In this document: piece by piece, positions 23,193 to 29,708 of the stretch
Layout of the letters: each line of letters begins with the position of its first letter
How positions within the stretch are numbered: position 1 is the stretch's first letter
The notes under the pieces: model-generated
The model's input: only the letters and a program-made list of their open reading frames with translations
What the model was told of the DNA's origin: nothing
Database searches by the model: none
Program-made: the position numbers and the translations under genes
Origin: an uncultured Oscillospiraceae bacterium
Lineage (GTDB): Bacteria; Bacillota; Clostridia; Oscillospirales; Oscillospiraceae
Direction: 5' to 3'
Assembly: GCA_944385485.1 (NCBI GenBank)
Contig: CALWXL010000008.1
Coordinates: 1-35,244 of the forward strand
Length of the DNA: 35,244 bases

Positions 23193-23732
23193 GTGGAACG
23201 AGAGGCGCACTTTGAAGCCCTCTATTTGGAGCTTTACCATAAACTTCTGGGCTACGCCGCACGAGGCCTAGAGGGAAACCTGGACCTGGCGGAGGAGGCG
23301 GTGCAGGACACCTTCCGTATTTTCTGGGTCAAGTACGACCAGGCAGCCGCATCCCCCAATGTGCGGGGGTGGATCATGAATACCCTCAAGGGGGAAATTC
23401 TCAACATTCGGAGGACCCGGGCCCGGATGGCCAACTTGGTGGCCCAGCTCTCCGCCGCTCCGCAGGTGGAGGCAGTGGTCAGAGATGAGCACAAGTTGGA
23501 TGTGGAATACGGCGACCTGCGGGAAGACCCCGACTATCAACTGCTCTGCGAGTTTGCCCTGGAACAGCGGACGGTGAAGGAACTGGCGCAGAGCCGGGGT
23601 GTTACCATTCCGGCCTGCAAAAAGCGGCTGGAGCGGGCCAGGAAACGGCTGAAAAAATATTTTGAAGAAATGGGCGGAAGCGGTCACCTTTCCGTCCCAT
23701 CCGAACGTAGGATAAATGAAAGGGGGTCATGA
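23193..23732 (+). CDS. ECF-type RNA polymerase sigma factor
   Basis: A 179-residue protein. The N-terminal region 2 (about 5-75) has the helix pattern of sigma-70 region 2 with DLAEEAVQDTFRIFWVKY and VRGWIMNTLKGEILNIRR. A C-terminal region 4 helix-turn-helix follows (about 115-160), with RTVKELAQSRGVTIPACKKRLERARKRLKKY. There is no region 1 or 3. It likely redirects RNA polymerase in response to an envelope signal. The start is a GTG preceded by GGTGATGGGG. The next gene starts inside its stop codon (ATGA), the usual arrangement for a sigma/anti-sigma pair. Confidence 0.88.
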   Translation: MEREAHFEALYLELYHKLLGYAARGLEGNLDLAEEAVQDTFRIFWVKYDQAAASPNVRGWIMNTLKGEILNIRRTRARMANLVAQLSAAPQVEAVVRDEHKLDVEYGDLREDPDYQLLCEFALEQRTVKELAQSRGVTIPACKKRLERARKRLKKYFEEMGGSGHLSVPSERRINERGS

Positions 23733-24610
23733 CCATGGGCGATTCCAAAACCGCACGGAATCCAGATTACCGTTGCTTTGACACTATGTCCACAGGGCAG
23801 CTTGAAAAGCTGCTCAGGACAGACCTGGACTGCCCCGAGGAGGACGCCATGGACCCCGAGACGATTCTGTATATTCTGGAGGTACTGGAGCGCAGGAAGG
23901 GGGTTGACCCCCGGCGGGAGGAGACCGCCCGGGAGAAGTTGGAGGCGTTCCGCGACCTCTATTTGCCGGAGAATGACCCCGCCTCCCTCTATGATTGGGA
24001 GGAAGACGAGGCAGCGCAGCCCGCCCAGACGCCCTGCCGCAAACCCCGGCTGCGGGGCATACGCCGTTTGGGCCTGGTGGTCGCTGTTATCTCCATCCTG
24101 TTTGCTACCCTGCTGGCGGCGCAAGCCACTGGGGTGGACCTGTGGGGCGTGATCGTCCGGTGGTCGGACGAGACCTTCCACTTCAGCTACCAGGGGGACG
24201 GCCCCTCCTCCAGCTGGATGGACGGGCAAGAGGAGCTGGAGGGGTTCGAGCTGACAGACTATCTTCCCAGCTGGATTCCTGATGGGTATATCACAGATGA
24301 GATACAAACTAACAAGTTTCAAGATTGGTCCACGGTTGAAATCTCGTTTTGGGGGGATGACATGCCCGCATTCTATTTATGTGTGGATGTCTATGACAAC
24401 CTGGAGCAGATGCAGTATATGACCTTTGAGAAGGACAATACCCCTGTTCAGGAGCGGAAGCTGTCCAGCGGAGGGACAGTTTACTTTTACGAAAATCGTG
24501 GACATAGAAATTCAGTATACCAGCACCAGAACGTGGTTTACTCTATTTCCGGCGAGATCCCCCAGGACATGGCAATGAAAATCTACGAATCTGCAGAAGG
24601 AGGACAGTGA
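23729..24610 (+). CDS. membrane anti-sigma-like protein with DUF4367-type extracytoplasmic domain
   Basis: 293 residues. The cytoplasmic part (about 1-105) is charged and could bind the sigma factor. One membrane helix follows (about 112-130, LGLVVAVISILFATLLAAQA), and the C-terminal outside domain has the LTDYLPSWIPDGY start and beta-rich pattern of DUF4367 domains, common on anti-sigma factors of Clostridia. It overlaps the sigma gene by 4 bases and has AAAGGGGG upstream. A second ATG six bases later is an alternative start. The function as anti-sigma factor is inferred from context and topology. Confidence 0.78.
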   Translation: MTMGDSKTARNPDYRCFDTMSTGQLEKLLRTDLDCPEEDAMDPETILYILEVLERRKGVDPRREETAREKLEAFRDLYLPENDPASLYDWEEDEAAQPAQTPCRKPRLRGIRRLGLVVAVISILFATLLAAQATGVDLWGVIVRWSDETFHFSYQGDGPSSSWMDGQEELEGFELTDYLPSWIPDGYITDEIQTNKFQDWSTVEISFWGDDMPAFYLCVDVYDNLEQMQYMTFEKDNTPVQERKLSSGGTVYFYENRGHRNSVYQHQNVVYSISGEIPQDMAMKIYESAEGGQ

Positions 24611-24611
24611 A

Positions 24612-25040
24612 GTGAGGCGATGGAACTTGGTTTTTACGCTGCTTGTGTCTGTTGCGCTGATTTTTATAGCAGGAACACAAGCCCACGCCCAGACTCGTGC
24701 CAGTGATTATATCAGAGGATATTCTGTTTACGCACATCCCGGTGAAAACCGTGGCCAGGTTGATATTGAATGTGCGATCAGAGGGAATAGCGCTGTTTCC
24801 AAAATTGGTGTGTTAAAAATTGAAATTTACCAATCCGATGGCACACACATAACCACCATACAGGGAACTACATTCAACGGATTATTGGCCTCCAAAAGTA
24901 GCTTCACCCATGGATTAACATATACATATAAGGGTGTTCCTGGAATGTCCTACTATGCAAAGGTCACTTTATGTGCAGGCACAGCCAGCGACTATGATAC
25001 AAGATTGGTTAGAACTCAGACCGTAAAAGCACCTAAGTAG
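24612..25040 (+). CDS. small secreted protein, possibly DUF6147-like
   Basis: 142 residues. A signal peptide is clear (MRRWNLVFTLLVSVALIF, then AGTQAHAQT with a likely cleavage after AHA near residue 26). The mature part is a small beta-rich domain with RASDYIRGYSVYAHPGENRG, IGVLKIEIYQSDG and YYAKVTLCAG segments, resembling a family I know as DUF6147 in Clostridia; this assignment is from memory of the pattern. GTG start one base after the anti-sigma stop, so it is translationally linked. The DNA becomes clearly AT-richer here than in the rest of the window. Confidence 0.75.
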   Translation: MRRWNLVFTLLVSVALIFIAGTQAHAQTRASDYIRGYSVYAHPGENRGQVDIECAIRGNSAVSKIGVLKIEIYQSDGTHITTIQGTTFNGLLASKSSFTHGLTYTYKGVPGMSYYAKVTLCAGTASDYDTRLVRTQTVKAPK

Positions 25041-25053
25041 ATTCAGTTATTTT

Positions 25054-25095
25054 AAAACTGGACCAGAAAAATTTTCTGGTCCAGTTTCTGTTTTG
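25054..25095 (+). terminator. terminator inside the sigma-factor gene cluster
   Basis: A perfect dyad AAACTGGACCAGAAAA (25055-25070) with TTTTCTGGTCCAGTTT (25072-25087), followed by CTGTTTTG. It should end the sigma/anti-sigma/secreted-protein transcript, so the next genes may need their own promoter or read-through. Confidence 0.85.
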
Positions 25096-25155
25096 ATGTC
25101 ACCTTTTAGTTTTGTGTAGACGTATATATTACAGATAGCACAAATCCTATAGAAA

Positions 25156-25200
25156 GAGGAGGCGAGTCCCATGGTTTTTACACTGCTTAAGATTAGTTAG
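25156..25200 (+). other. possible partial duplication of a gene start
   Basis: GAGGCGA followed shortly by TGGTTTTTACACTGCTT closely resembles the start of the 24612 gene (GAGGCGA ... TGGTTTTTACGCTGCTT). An ATG at 25171 opens only nine codons before a stop. It may be the remnant of a duplicated upstream end, or chance. Confidence 0.35.
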
Positions 25201-25240
25201 TATACAACCAAGTGAAGTGACAGAAAGGAATGGTTTGACT

Positions 25241-25792
25241 GTGAAGAAAGTATTTTGTATGTTTTTATCCTTTTTCATTTTAATGAGTATATCAGCTCCC
25301 GCCTTTGCATCTTCAGACAGTAATCCAGTCTTCCAGGAAGATTCTGTTGTAAGCGAACCCTTTGTAGACCCAGACAAAGTAGGAACTACCTATCCTGGCA
25401 TTACTACACGAGATTTTTATGGAGAGCGTACTGTTACACGAGGGAGGTACACCACATATAAGGAAGTAAAAACTGAGCCAACAGGCCAACCATCGATGGG
25501 ATATGTAGGTGGTAGTGGTGCCTTTGTGTTCTTTTTTGAGTCGGGTGGCAAGAGTGACAAATTTTCAATAACTGTTAACGGGAAAATAATTACTCTATAC
25601 GCTGAAACGGGGAGAGTCGCTACATCCGGGAGTGGATATGGAGCGCTTGTTCCAAAAGAATCTGGAAGATATCGATTCAAATTTGTCAAAAACTATGTAA
25701 TTGATGTTTATCAAGGACCTGAGTACAAATATACCTTTTACCGGAATGATCCGCAGTACTCGCTGGATCATGAGTGGATTGAGTTGAAATAG
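25241..25792 (+). CDS. small secreted protein of unknown function
   Basis: About 183 residues from GTG 25241, with a standard signal peptide (VKKVFCMFLSFFILM, then SAPAFA and cleavage near residue 23). The mature protein starts with a Ser/Asp/Pro-rich stretch and continues as a beta-rich domain with GGSGAFVFFFESGGKSDKFS and YRFKFVKNYVIDVYQG. I do not recognise the family. In-frame TTG 25235 (5 bases after AAAGGA) and GTG 25217 are alternative starts. AT-rich codon use matches its two neighbours and differs from the rest of the window. Confidence 0.7.
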   Translation: MKKVFCMFLSFFILMSISAPAFASSDSNPVFQEDSVVSEPFVDPDKVGTTYPGITTRDFYGERTVTRGRYTTYKEVKTEPTGQPSMGYVGGSGAFVFFFESGGKSDKFSITVNGKIITLYAETGRVATSGSGYGALVPKESGRYRFKFVKNYVIDVYQGPEYKYTFYRNDPQYSLDHEWIELK

Positions 25793-25803
25793 GGTGAATT
25801 TCT

Positions 25804-26217
25804 ATGAAATATTCAAGAAATATTTTAATAGGTATATGTATTATTCTGCTCATTGCATGCAACGGGTACCTCATTTACCGATTGAATATTCCAGATACTG
25901 ACGTGCGCATTGGTACTGTTTCCCATACAGGCAGTATGGATTTTACCAACTCTCCCCCCCTGGGGAAGGATGATGTCCATACCGTTCTGCTCGCCCTCAT
26001 TCAAGCCAGTCCTGCCGAACAGGAGCAGGCTATGGAGACGGCGGCAGATGCGGTCCTCTCCATATCCGAACGGGGTAGTGAGCAGGGTGTGTATGTGTAT
26101 GTCTGGAAAACAGCGGCTGGGGTGATTGTCTCCTCTGACATCAACAACGCTTCGACATACAAACGTATCCCATCCGGGTCAACCGAAGACATCCAAGCAT
26201 TGCTGGACAAACGCTAA
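25804..26217 (+). CDS. small membrane-anchored protein of unknown function
   Basis: 137 residues. An N-terminal uncleaved-type membrane helix (about 7-25, ILIGICIILLIACNGYLIY) is followed by an extracytoplasmic domain of about 110 residues with VHTVLLALIQASPAEQEQAM and VYVYVWKTAAGVIV. An internal Cys in the helix could suggest a lipoprotein, but the lipobox context is poor. It starts 11 bases after the previous stop and ends before a strong terminator. No family recognised. Confidence 0.65.
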   Translation: MKYSRNILIGICIILLIACNGYLIYRLNIPDTDVRIGTVSHTGSMDFTNSPPLGKDDVHTVLLALIQASPAEQEQAMETAADAVLSISERGSEQGVYVYVWKTAAGVIVSSDINNASTYKRIPSGSTEDIQALLDKR

Positions 26218-26237
26218 GAACATTGACACATTTGACA

Positions 26238-26283
26238 CAAAGGGGCTGTTGCAAAATTGTGGTTTTGCAACAGCCCCTTTTCG
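26238..26283. terminator. bidirectional terminator between convergent genes
   Basis: AAAGGGGCTGTTGCAAAA pairs perfectly with TTTTGCAACAGCCCCTTT around a short loop. It has T runs on both strands and can end the small-protein transcript (plus) and the tetR transcript (minus). Confidence 0.9.
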
Positions 26284-26284
26284 G

Positions 26285-26839
26285 TCATCCCCGATGTGTC
26301 ACCCCGGCAATGAGGGCGGCGGTGCGTTCTGCCATGTCCTGGGGGGACTCGGGGCAGCCCCGGGACAGCCAGTCCTTGATGAGGCCCATGCCCCCTGCCA
26401 CGCAGAAGGTGTAGCGGTAGGCCACATCCGGCTGGGTGCGCTGCAAGGGGGTGAGAATGTATTGGGAGAGCATTTCCTCAATGCGGTGGAGAAAGCCAAT
26501 GTCCCCCCGAGGGCCCAGCAGAGCGGCGCAGATGTCCCGGTTGGCAAAGAGAATGGCAAAGACATCCTCCAAAAAGTCCAGATTGCTCCCCTCGAACCGC
26601 CCGGTGAAGGTGGACTCCATGGCGTGGAAGATCTCGTCATACAGTTCCTGTTCCACGCATTCCAGCATGTGGGGAATGTCCCGGTAGTGGAGGTAGAAGG
26701 TGGAACGGTTGATGTCCACCAGCTCCACCAGCTCGGTGACCGTCACCTCGTTGACGCTCTTCTCCCCCATCAGCTGGGCCAGCCCCTGGCGCAGCAGAGC
26801 CCGGGTGCGCCGCACCCGGCGGTCTGGTTTTCGCTCCAT
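26285..26839 (-). CDS. TetR/AcrR-family transcriptional regulator
   Basis: 184 residues. The N-terminal TetR helix-turn-helix (about 8-58) reads RRTRALLRQGLAQLMGEKSV, then TVTELVELVDINRSTFYLHY, the hallmark of the family. The C-terminal domain is all-helical and probably binds a ligand. The ATG at 26839 follows GGGGGAAGGGG closely. A long open frame continues upstream through the opposite strand of yhgE but is not coding. It is divergent from yhgE, with a 50-bp palindrome between them, so it most likely represses yhgE and perhaps itself. Confidence 0.92.
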   Translation of the reverse strand: MERKPDRRVRRTRALLRQGLAQLMGEKSVNEVTVTELVELVDINRSTFYLHYRDIPHMLECVEQELYDEIFHAMESTFTGRFEGSNLDFLEDVFAILFANRDICAALLGPRGDIGFLHRIEEMLSQYILTPLQRTQPDVAYRYTFCVAGGMGLIKDWLSRGCPESPQDMAERTAALIAGVTHRG

Positions 26840-26878
26840 ACCCCTTCCCCCACTTTGTAAAGGTTTTTTGAACAATGG

Positions 26879-26928
26879 ACAATCTATCATCACTGTGTCG
26901 ATTAGTGGACAAAGCGACGACAGATTGT
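26879..26928. promoter_or_regulatory. 50-bp imperfect palindrome, probable TetR operator
   Basis: Two 23-base arms (26879-26901 and 26906-26928) are inverted copies with 18 of 23 matching positions around a 4-base centre. The outer half-sites are ACAATCT and AGATTGT. It lies 40 bases upstream of the tetR start and ends 3 bases before the -35 box of yhgE, so a bound regulator could control both genes. Confidence 0.75.
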
Positions 26929-26931
26929 TGG

Positions 26932-26960
26932 TTGCGTTGTCCTGTCCCCTCCAGTATAAT
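26932..26960 (+). promoter_or_regulatory. promoter of yhgE
   Basis: TTGCGT (26932-26937), a 17-base spacer and a perfect TATAAT (26955-26960). It directly adjoins the palindrome. Confidence 0.75.
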
Positions 26961-27037
26961 GCTCCACGTAAAAAAACACAACACCGAGATGATTGATAGA
27001 CAAGGTGTCTACAAAACCTGGAAGGAAGGGTTCGACG

Positions 27038-29320
27038 TTGAAACGACAAGAATGGAAACGACTGCTTCACAATCCGCTGTTGTTGGTGGTGATGGTGGCC
27101 ATTGTGGCCATTCCCACCATCTACACCACCCTGTTTTTGGGCTCCATGTGGGACCCCTACGGCAGCGTGGAGCATTTGCCGGTGGCGGTGGTGAATCTGG
27201 ACCAGCCGGTGACGGTGGAGGGCACCACCTATGAGGTGGGCCAGTCCCTGGTGGACAATTTGAAGGAGGAGCGGTCTCTGGACTTCCACTTTGTGGGCCA
27301 GGCTGAGGCCCAGCAGGGGCTGGAGGACGGCACCTATTACATGGTCATCACCATCCCGGAGGATTTCTCCCAGCGGGCTTCTTCCATCACCGAGGCCCAG
27401 CCCCAGACCATGGAATTGCAGTATGAGACCAACCCCGGCACCAACTACATCGCCTCCAAGCTGGGAGCCAGCGCCATGAAGGAGATGGAGCTGGGGGTGC
27501 GGGAGGAAGTGACCCGCACCTATGCCAGCACCATGCTGGAGCAGATCGGCGAGATTGGCGACGGCATGACCCAGGCCGCTGACGGCGGCGGGGAGCTGAA
27601 AGACGGGGCTCACACCCTTACCCAGGGAGCCCAGTCCCTCACCGATTACCTGGCGCAGCTGTCGGACAGCTCTCTCACCTTCGTATACGGCTCTCAGCGG
27701 CTGTCCCAGGGCCTGGGGGACTATCTGGCAGGCGTGACCCAAGTGGCACAGGGCGGCGGAGCTCTCAACGACGGCGCTGCCCAGCTGGAGGACGGTTTGG
27801 GCCAGCTGCAGCAGGCCACCCAGCCCCTCACCCAGGGCGTGGAACAGCTCAGCCAAGGCGCTCAGAGCCTGGCCCAGGGGGCCGGACAGGCGGCAAATAG
27901 CAGCGGCACCCTGGCTCAGGGCGCCGCCCAGGTGGATGAGAGCCTGAATACCCTGCTCCAGGGCCTGGGCCAACTGCAAAGCCAGACCGAAGCCCTGCCC
28001 CAAAACGCCCAGGCGTTGGCGGAGGGAGCCCAGCAGCTGGAGCAAGGCCTGCAAGGGCTGTCCCTGGCCATCCAGAGCGGCCAGGTGAGCGGAGAGCAGC
28101 TGCAAGCCCTGGTGGGGCAGCTCAGCCAGGGTGCCACTCAGCTGTCTCAGGGCCTCAGCCAGCTCAGCCAGCAGGCCCCTGCCCTCACCCAGGGCATCAG
28201 CCAGGCCGCCCAGGGGGTTGGGCAGCTGAAGGAGCAGGGCACCGCTCCCCTGCGCGCTGGCGCGGCCCAGCTGCAACAGGGATTGGACACGCTGGCCCAG
28301 GGCAGTGAGACCTTGGCCCAGGGGGTTACCCAGATGCAGGGCCAGCTTCCCGCCCTCACCCAGGGGGTGGATGGGCTGTATCAAGGGGCCCAGAAGCTGC
28401 ACCAGGGCACCCAGACCCTGGTGGACGGGGCCGACCAGCTTATGGACAACAAGGCCCAGCTGACGGAAGGCATGGACGCCCTCACCCAGGGCTCGGTGCA
28501 AATCCAGGATGCCGCCGGGCAGCTGCACCAGGGGGCTCAGACCCTCACCGACGGGGCGCAGGCTCTGGAGGATGGAGCTGCCACCCTCCAGGATAAGCTG
28601 GCGGACGGTGCCCAGGAGATTGCGGACACCAACACGGGAGACGCTGTGGCCGATCAGATGGCCGCCCCGGTGGAGACCCAGGAGAGCCAGCTCACCCAGG
28701 TGCCCAACAACGGCCACGCCATGGCCCCCTACATGATGTCCGTGGCCCTGTGGGTGGGATGCATCGCCTTTAGCCTGATGTACCCCCTCACCGAGTTCAG
28801 CGGCGAGCTGAAAAGCGGCTTTGCCTGGTGGCGGAGCAAGGCCTCGGTGCTGTACACCGTGGCCATCCTGGAGGCCCTGGTGATGCTGGGCAGCTTGCAT
28901 CTCTTCAACGGCTTCCAGCCCGTGGACTGGGGCCGCACGGTGCTGGTGGCCCTGGTGGCGGCGGTGACCTTCATGTCAGTGATGTACTTCTTCACCTGCC
29001 TGTTGGGCAAGGTGGGCAGCTTCCTGATGCTCATCTTCATGGTGCTCCAGCTCTCCGGCTCGGTGGGCACCTATCCCCTGGAGCTGTCCGGCTCCTTTGT
29101 CCCCGCTCTCCACGGCTGGGTGCCCTTCACCTACACAGTGCAGGCCTTCCGCAGCGCCATTGCCGGTGGCCCGGACATCACCGGATGTCTGGTGTATCTG
29201 GCGGTGTGGCTGGTGGTGTTCACCATTCTGACCCTGGTGCTGTTCCAGGTGCGTACCCGTAGGATTCGCAAAGGCCAGCCCACCCTGATGGTGTGGCTGG
29301 AGGAGCATCGGCTGGCATAA
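27038..29320 (+). CDS. yhgE: YhgE/Pip-family membrane protein (ABC-2-type permease fold)
   Basis: 760 residues. One N-terminal membrane helix (about 12-32) precedes an extracytoplasmic domain with IPEDFSQRASSI and NPGTNYIASKLG. A very long repetitive region (about residues 180-535) follows, made of degenerate heptads of the LxxGAxxLxxG / QLSQGxxxL type. Five or so C-terminal membrane helices complete it, from MAPYMMSVALWVG onward. This is the YhgE/Pip layout, related to phage-infection protein and type VII secretion-associated proteins. The start is TTG 27038, 7 bases after GGAAGGAAGGG; an in-frame TTG at 26993 has no ribosome site. Expression is probably controlled by the divergent TetR protein. 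Confidence 0.88.
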   Translation: MKRQEWKRLLHNPLLLVVMVAIVAIPTIYTTLFLGSMWDPYGSVEHLPVAVVNLDQPVTVEGTTYEVGQSLVDNLKEERSLDFHFVGQAEAQQGLEDGTYYMVITIPEDFSQRASSITEAQPQTMELQYETNPGTNYIASKLGASAMKEMELGVREEVTRTYASTMLEQIGEIGDGMTQAADGGGELKDGAHTLTQGAQSLTDYLAQLSDSSLTFVYGSQRLSQGLGDYLAGVTQVAQGGGALNDGAAQLEDGLGQLQQATQPLTQGVEQLSQGAQSLAQGAGQAANSSGTLAQGAAQVDESLNTLLQGLGQLQSQTEALPQNAQALAEGAQQLEQGLQGLSLAIQSGQVSGEQLQALVGQLSQGATQLSQGLSQLSQQAPALTQGISQAAQGVGQLKEQGTAPLRAGAAQLQQGLDTLAQGSETLAQGVTQMQGQLPALTQGVDGLYQGAQKLHQGTQTLVDGADQLMDNKAQLTEGMDALTQGSVQIQDAAGQLHQGAQTLTDGAQALEDGAATLQDKLADGAQEIADTNTGDAVADQMAAPVETQESQLTQVPNNGHAMAPYMMSVALWVGCIAFSLMYPLTEFSGELKSGFAWWRSKASVLYTVAILEALVMLGSLHLFNGFQPVDWGRTVLVALVAAVTFMSVMYFFTCLLGKVGSFLMLIFMVLQLSGSVGTYPLELSGSFVPALHGWVPFTYTVQAFRSAIAGGPDITGCLVYLAVWLVVFTILTLVLFQVRTRRIRKGQPTLMVWLEEHRLA

Positions 29321-29337
29321 TAACATACTCTGAAACG

Positions 29338-29679
29338 CTGAACAGCCCCGGGACAACACAGTCCCGGGGCTGTTCAGACTGTCAAAAAATCTGAAGTCCA
29401 TGCAAGAAGAACAAATTACCTTGCATTGTCAAAAAGCCCTCGGCAGAGTTTTCCCATCCGTAGATGGGAAAATCAATCGAAATCTGTTTTTCCCGGGGAC
29501 ATGTGCATCGGGAAAAACCCTTCTCAGCCCGCCAGTGTGGCCTTGGGGCGTACTTTGCCCCAAGGGTGCATGCAGCGGGCTGCATCCCCTCGAAAAAATG
29601 CTTGCATTTTTGAGAAGCGTGTCGAACTTTTTCGACACGCACAAAAGCCCCGGGACTGTGTTGTCCCGGGGCTTTTGTG
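29338..29679. repeat. hairpin-array intergenic element with identical inverted ends
   Basis: The ends are hairpins that are exact inverted copies over 26 bases (GCCCCGGGAC-AACACA-GTCCCGGGGC, left stem 29338-29354/29361-29377, right stem 29640-29656/29663-29679). Between them at least six more stems follow: TGCAAG/CTTGCA (29401-29425), TTTTCCCATC/GATGGGAAAA (29449-29472), GTTTTTCCCG/CGGGAAAAAC (29486-29518), CAGCCCGC/GCGGGCTG (29526-29582) enclosing CCTTGGGGC/GCCCCAAGG, an A/T-rich TGCttGCA stem near 29600, and GCGTGTCGAA/TTCGACACGC (29617-29640). No protein-coding signal. It lies between two convergent genes. Confidence 0.75.
29640..29679 (-). terminator. terminator of the fucosidase gene
   Basis: On the minus strand, CACAAAAGCCCCGGGAC pairs with GTCCCGGGGCTTTTGTG, 30 bases after the stop codon, with a short T stretch in the 3' arm. 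It is also the right end of the hairpin-array element. Confidence 0.75.
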
Positions 29680-29708
29680 TTAAGGTTTGCTGGTATCAGC
29701 GAAGGGGA

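Noticed and set aside
26840-26910. A sigma-A-type promoter for tetR on the minus strand
   Set aside because: TTGTCC is present but the best -10 candidate at the right distance matches the consensus at only two positions, so I did not annotate it.
27590-28640. Possible tandem DNA repeat or CRISPR-like periodicity
   Set aside because: The periodic signal comes from degenerate coding heptads (LxxGAxxLxxG) of the YhgE protein; there are no constant repeats with unique spacers.
26840-28900. N-terminal extension of the tetR frame across the opposite strand of yhgE
   Set aside because: The TetR domain begins at the ATG at 26839 with a ribosome site; the upstream part only mirrors the heptad-repeat codons of yhgE.
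29338-29377. The left CCCCGGGAC hairpin as an ordinary terminator for yhgE
   Set aside because: The stem is strong, but no T run follows it on the plus strand; it is better described as the end of the hairpin-array element, though it may still reduce read-through.
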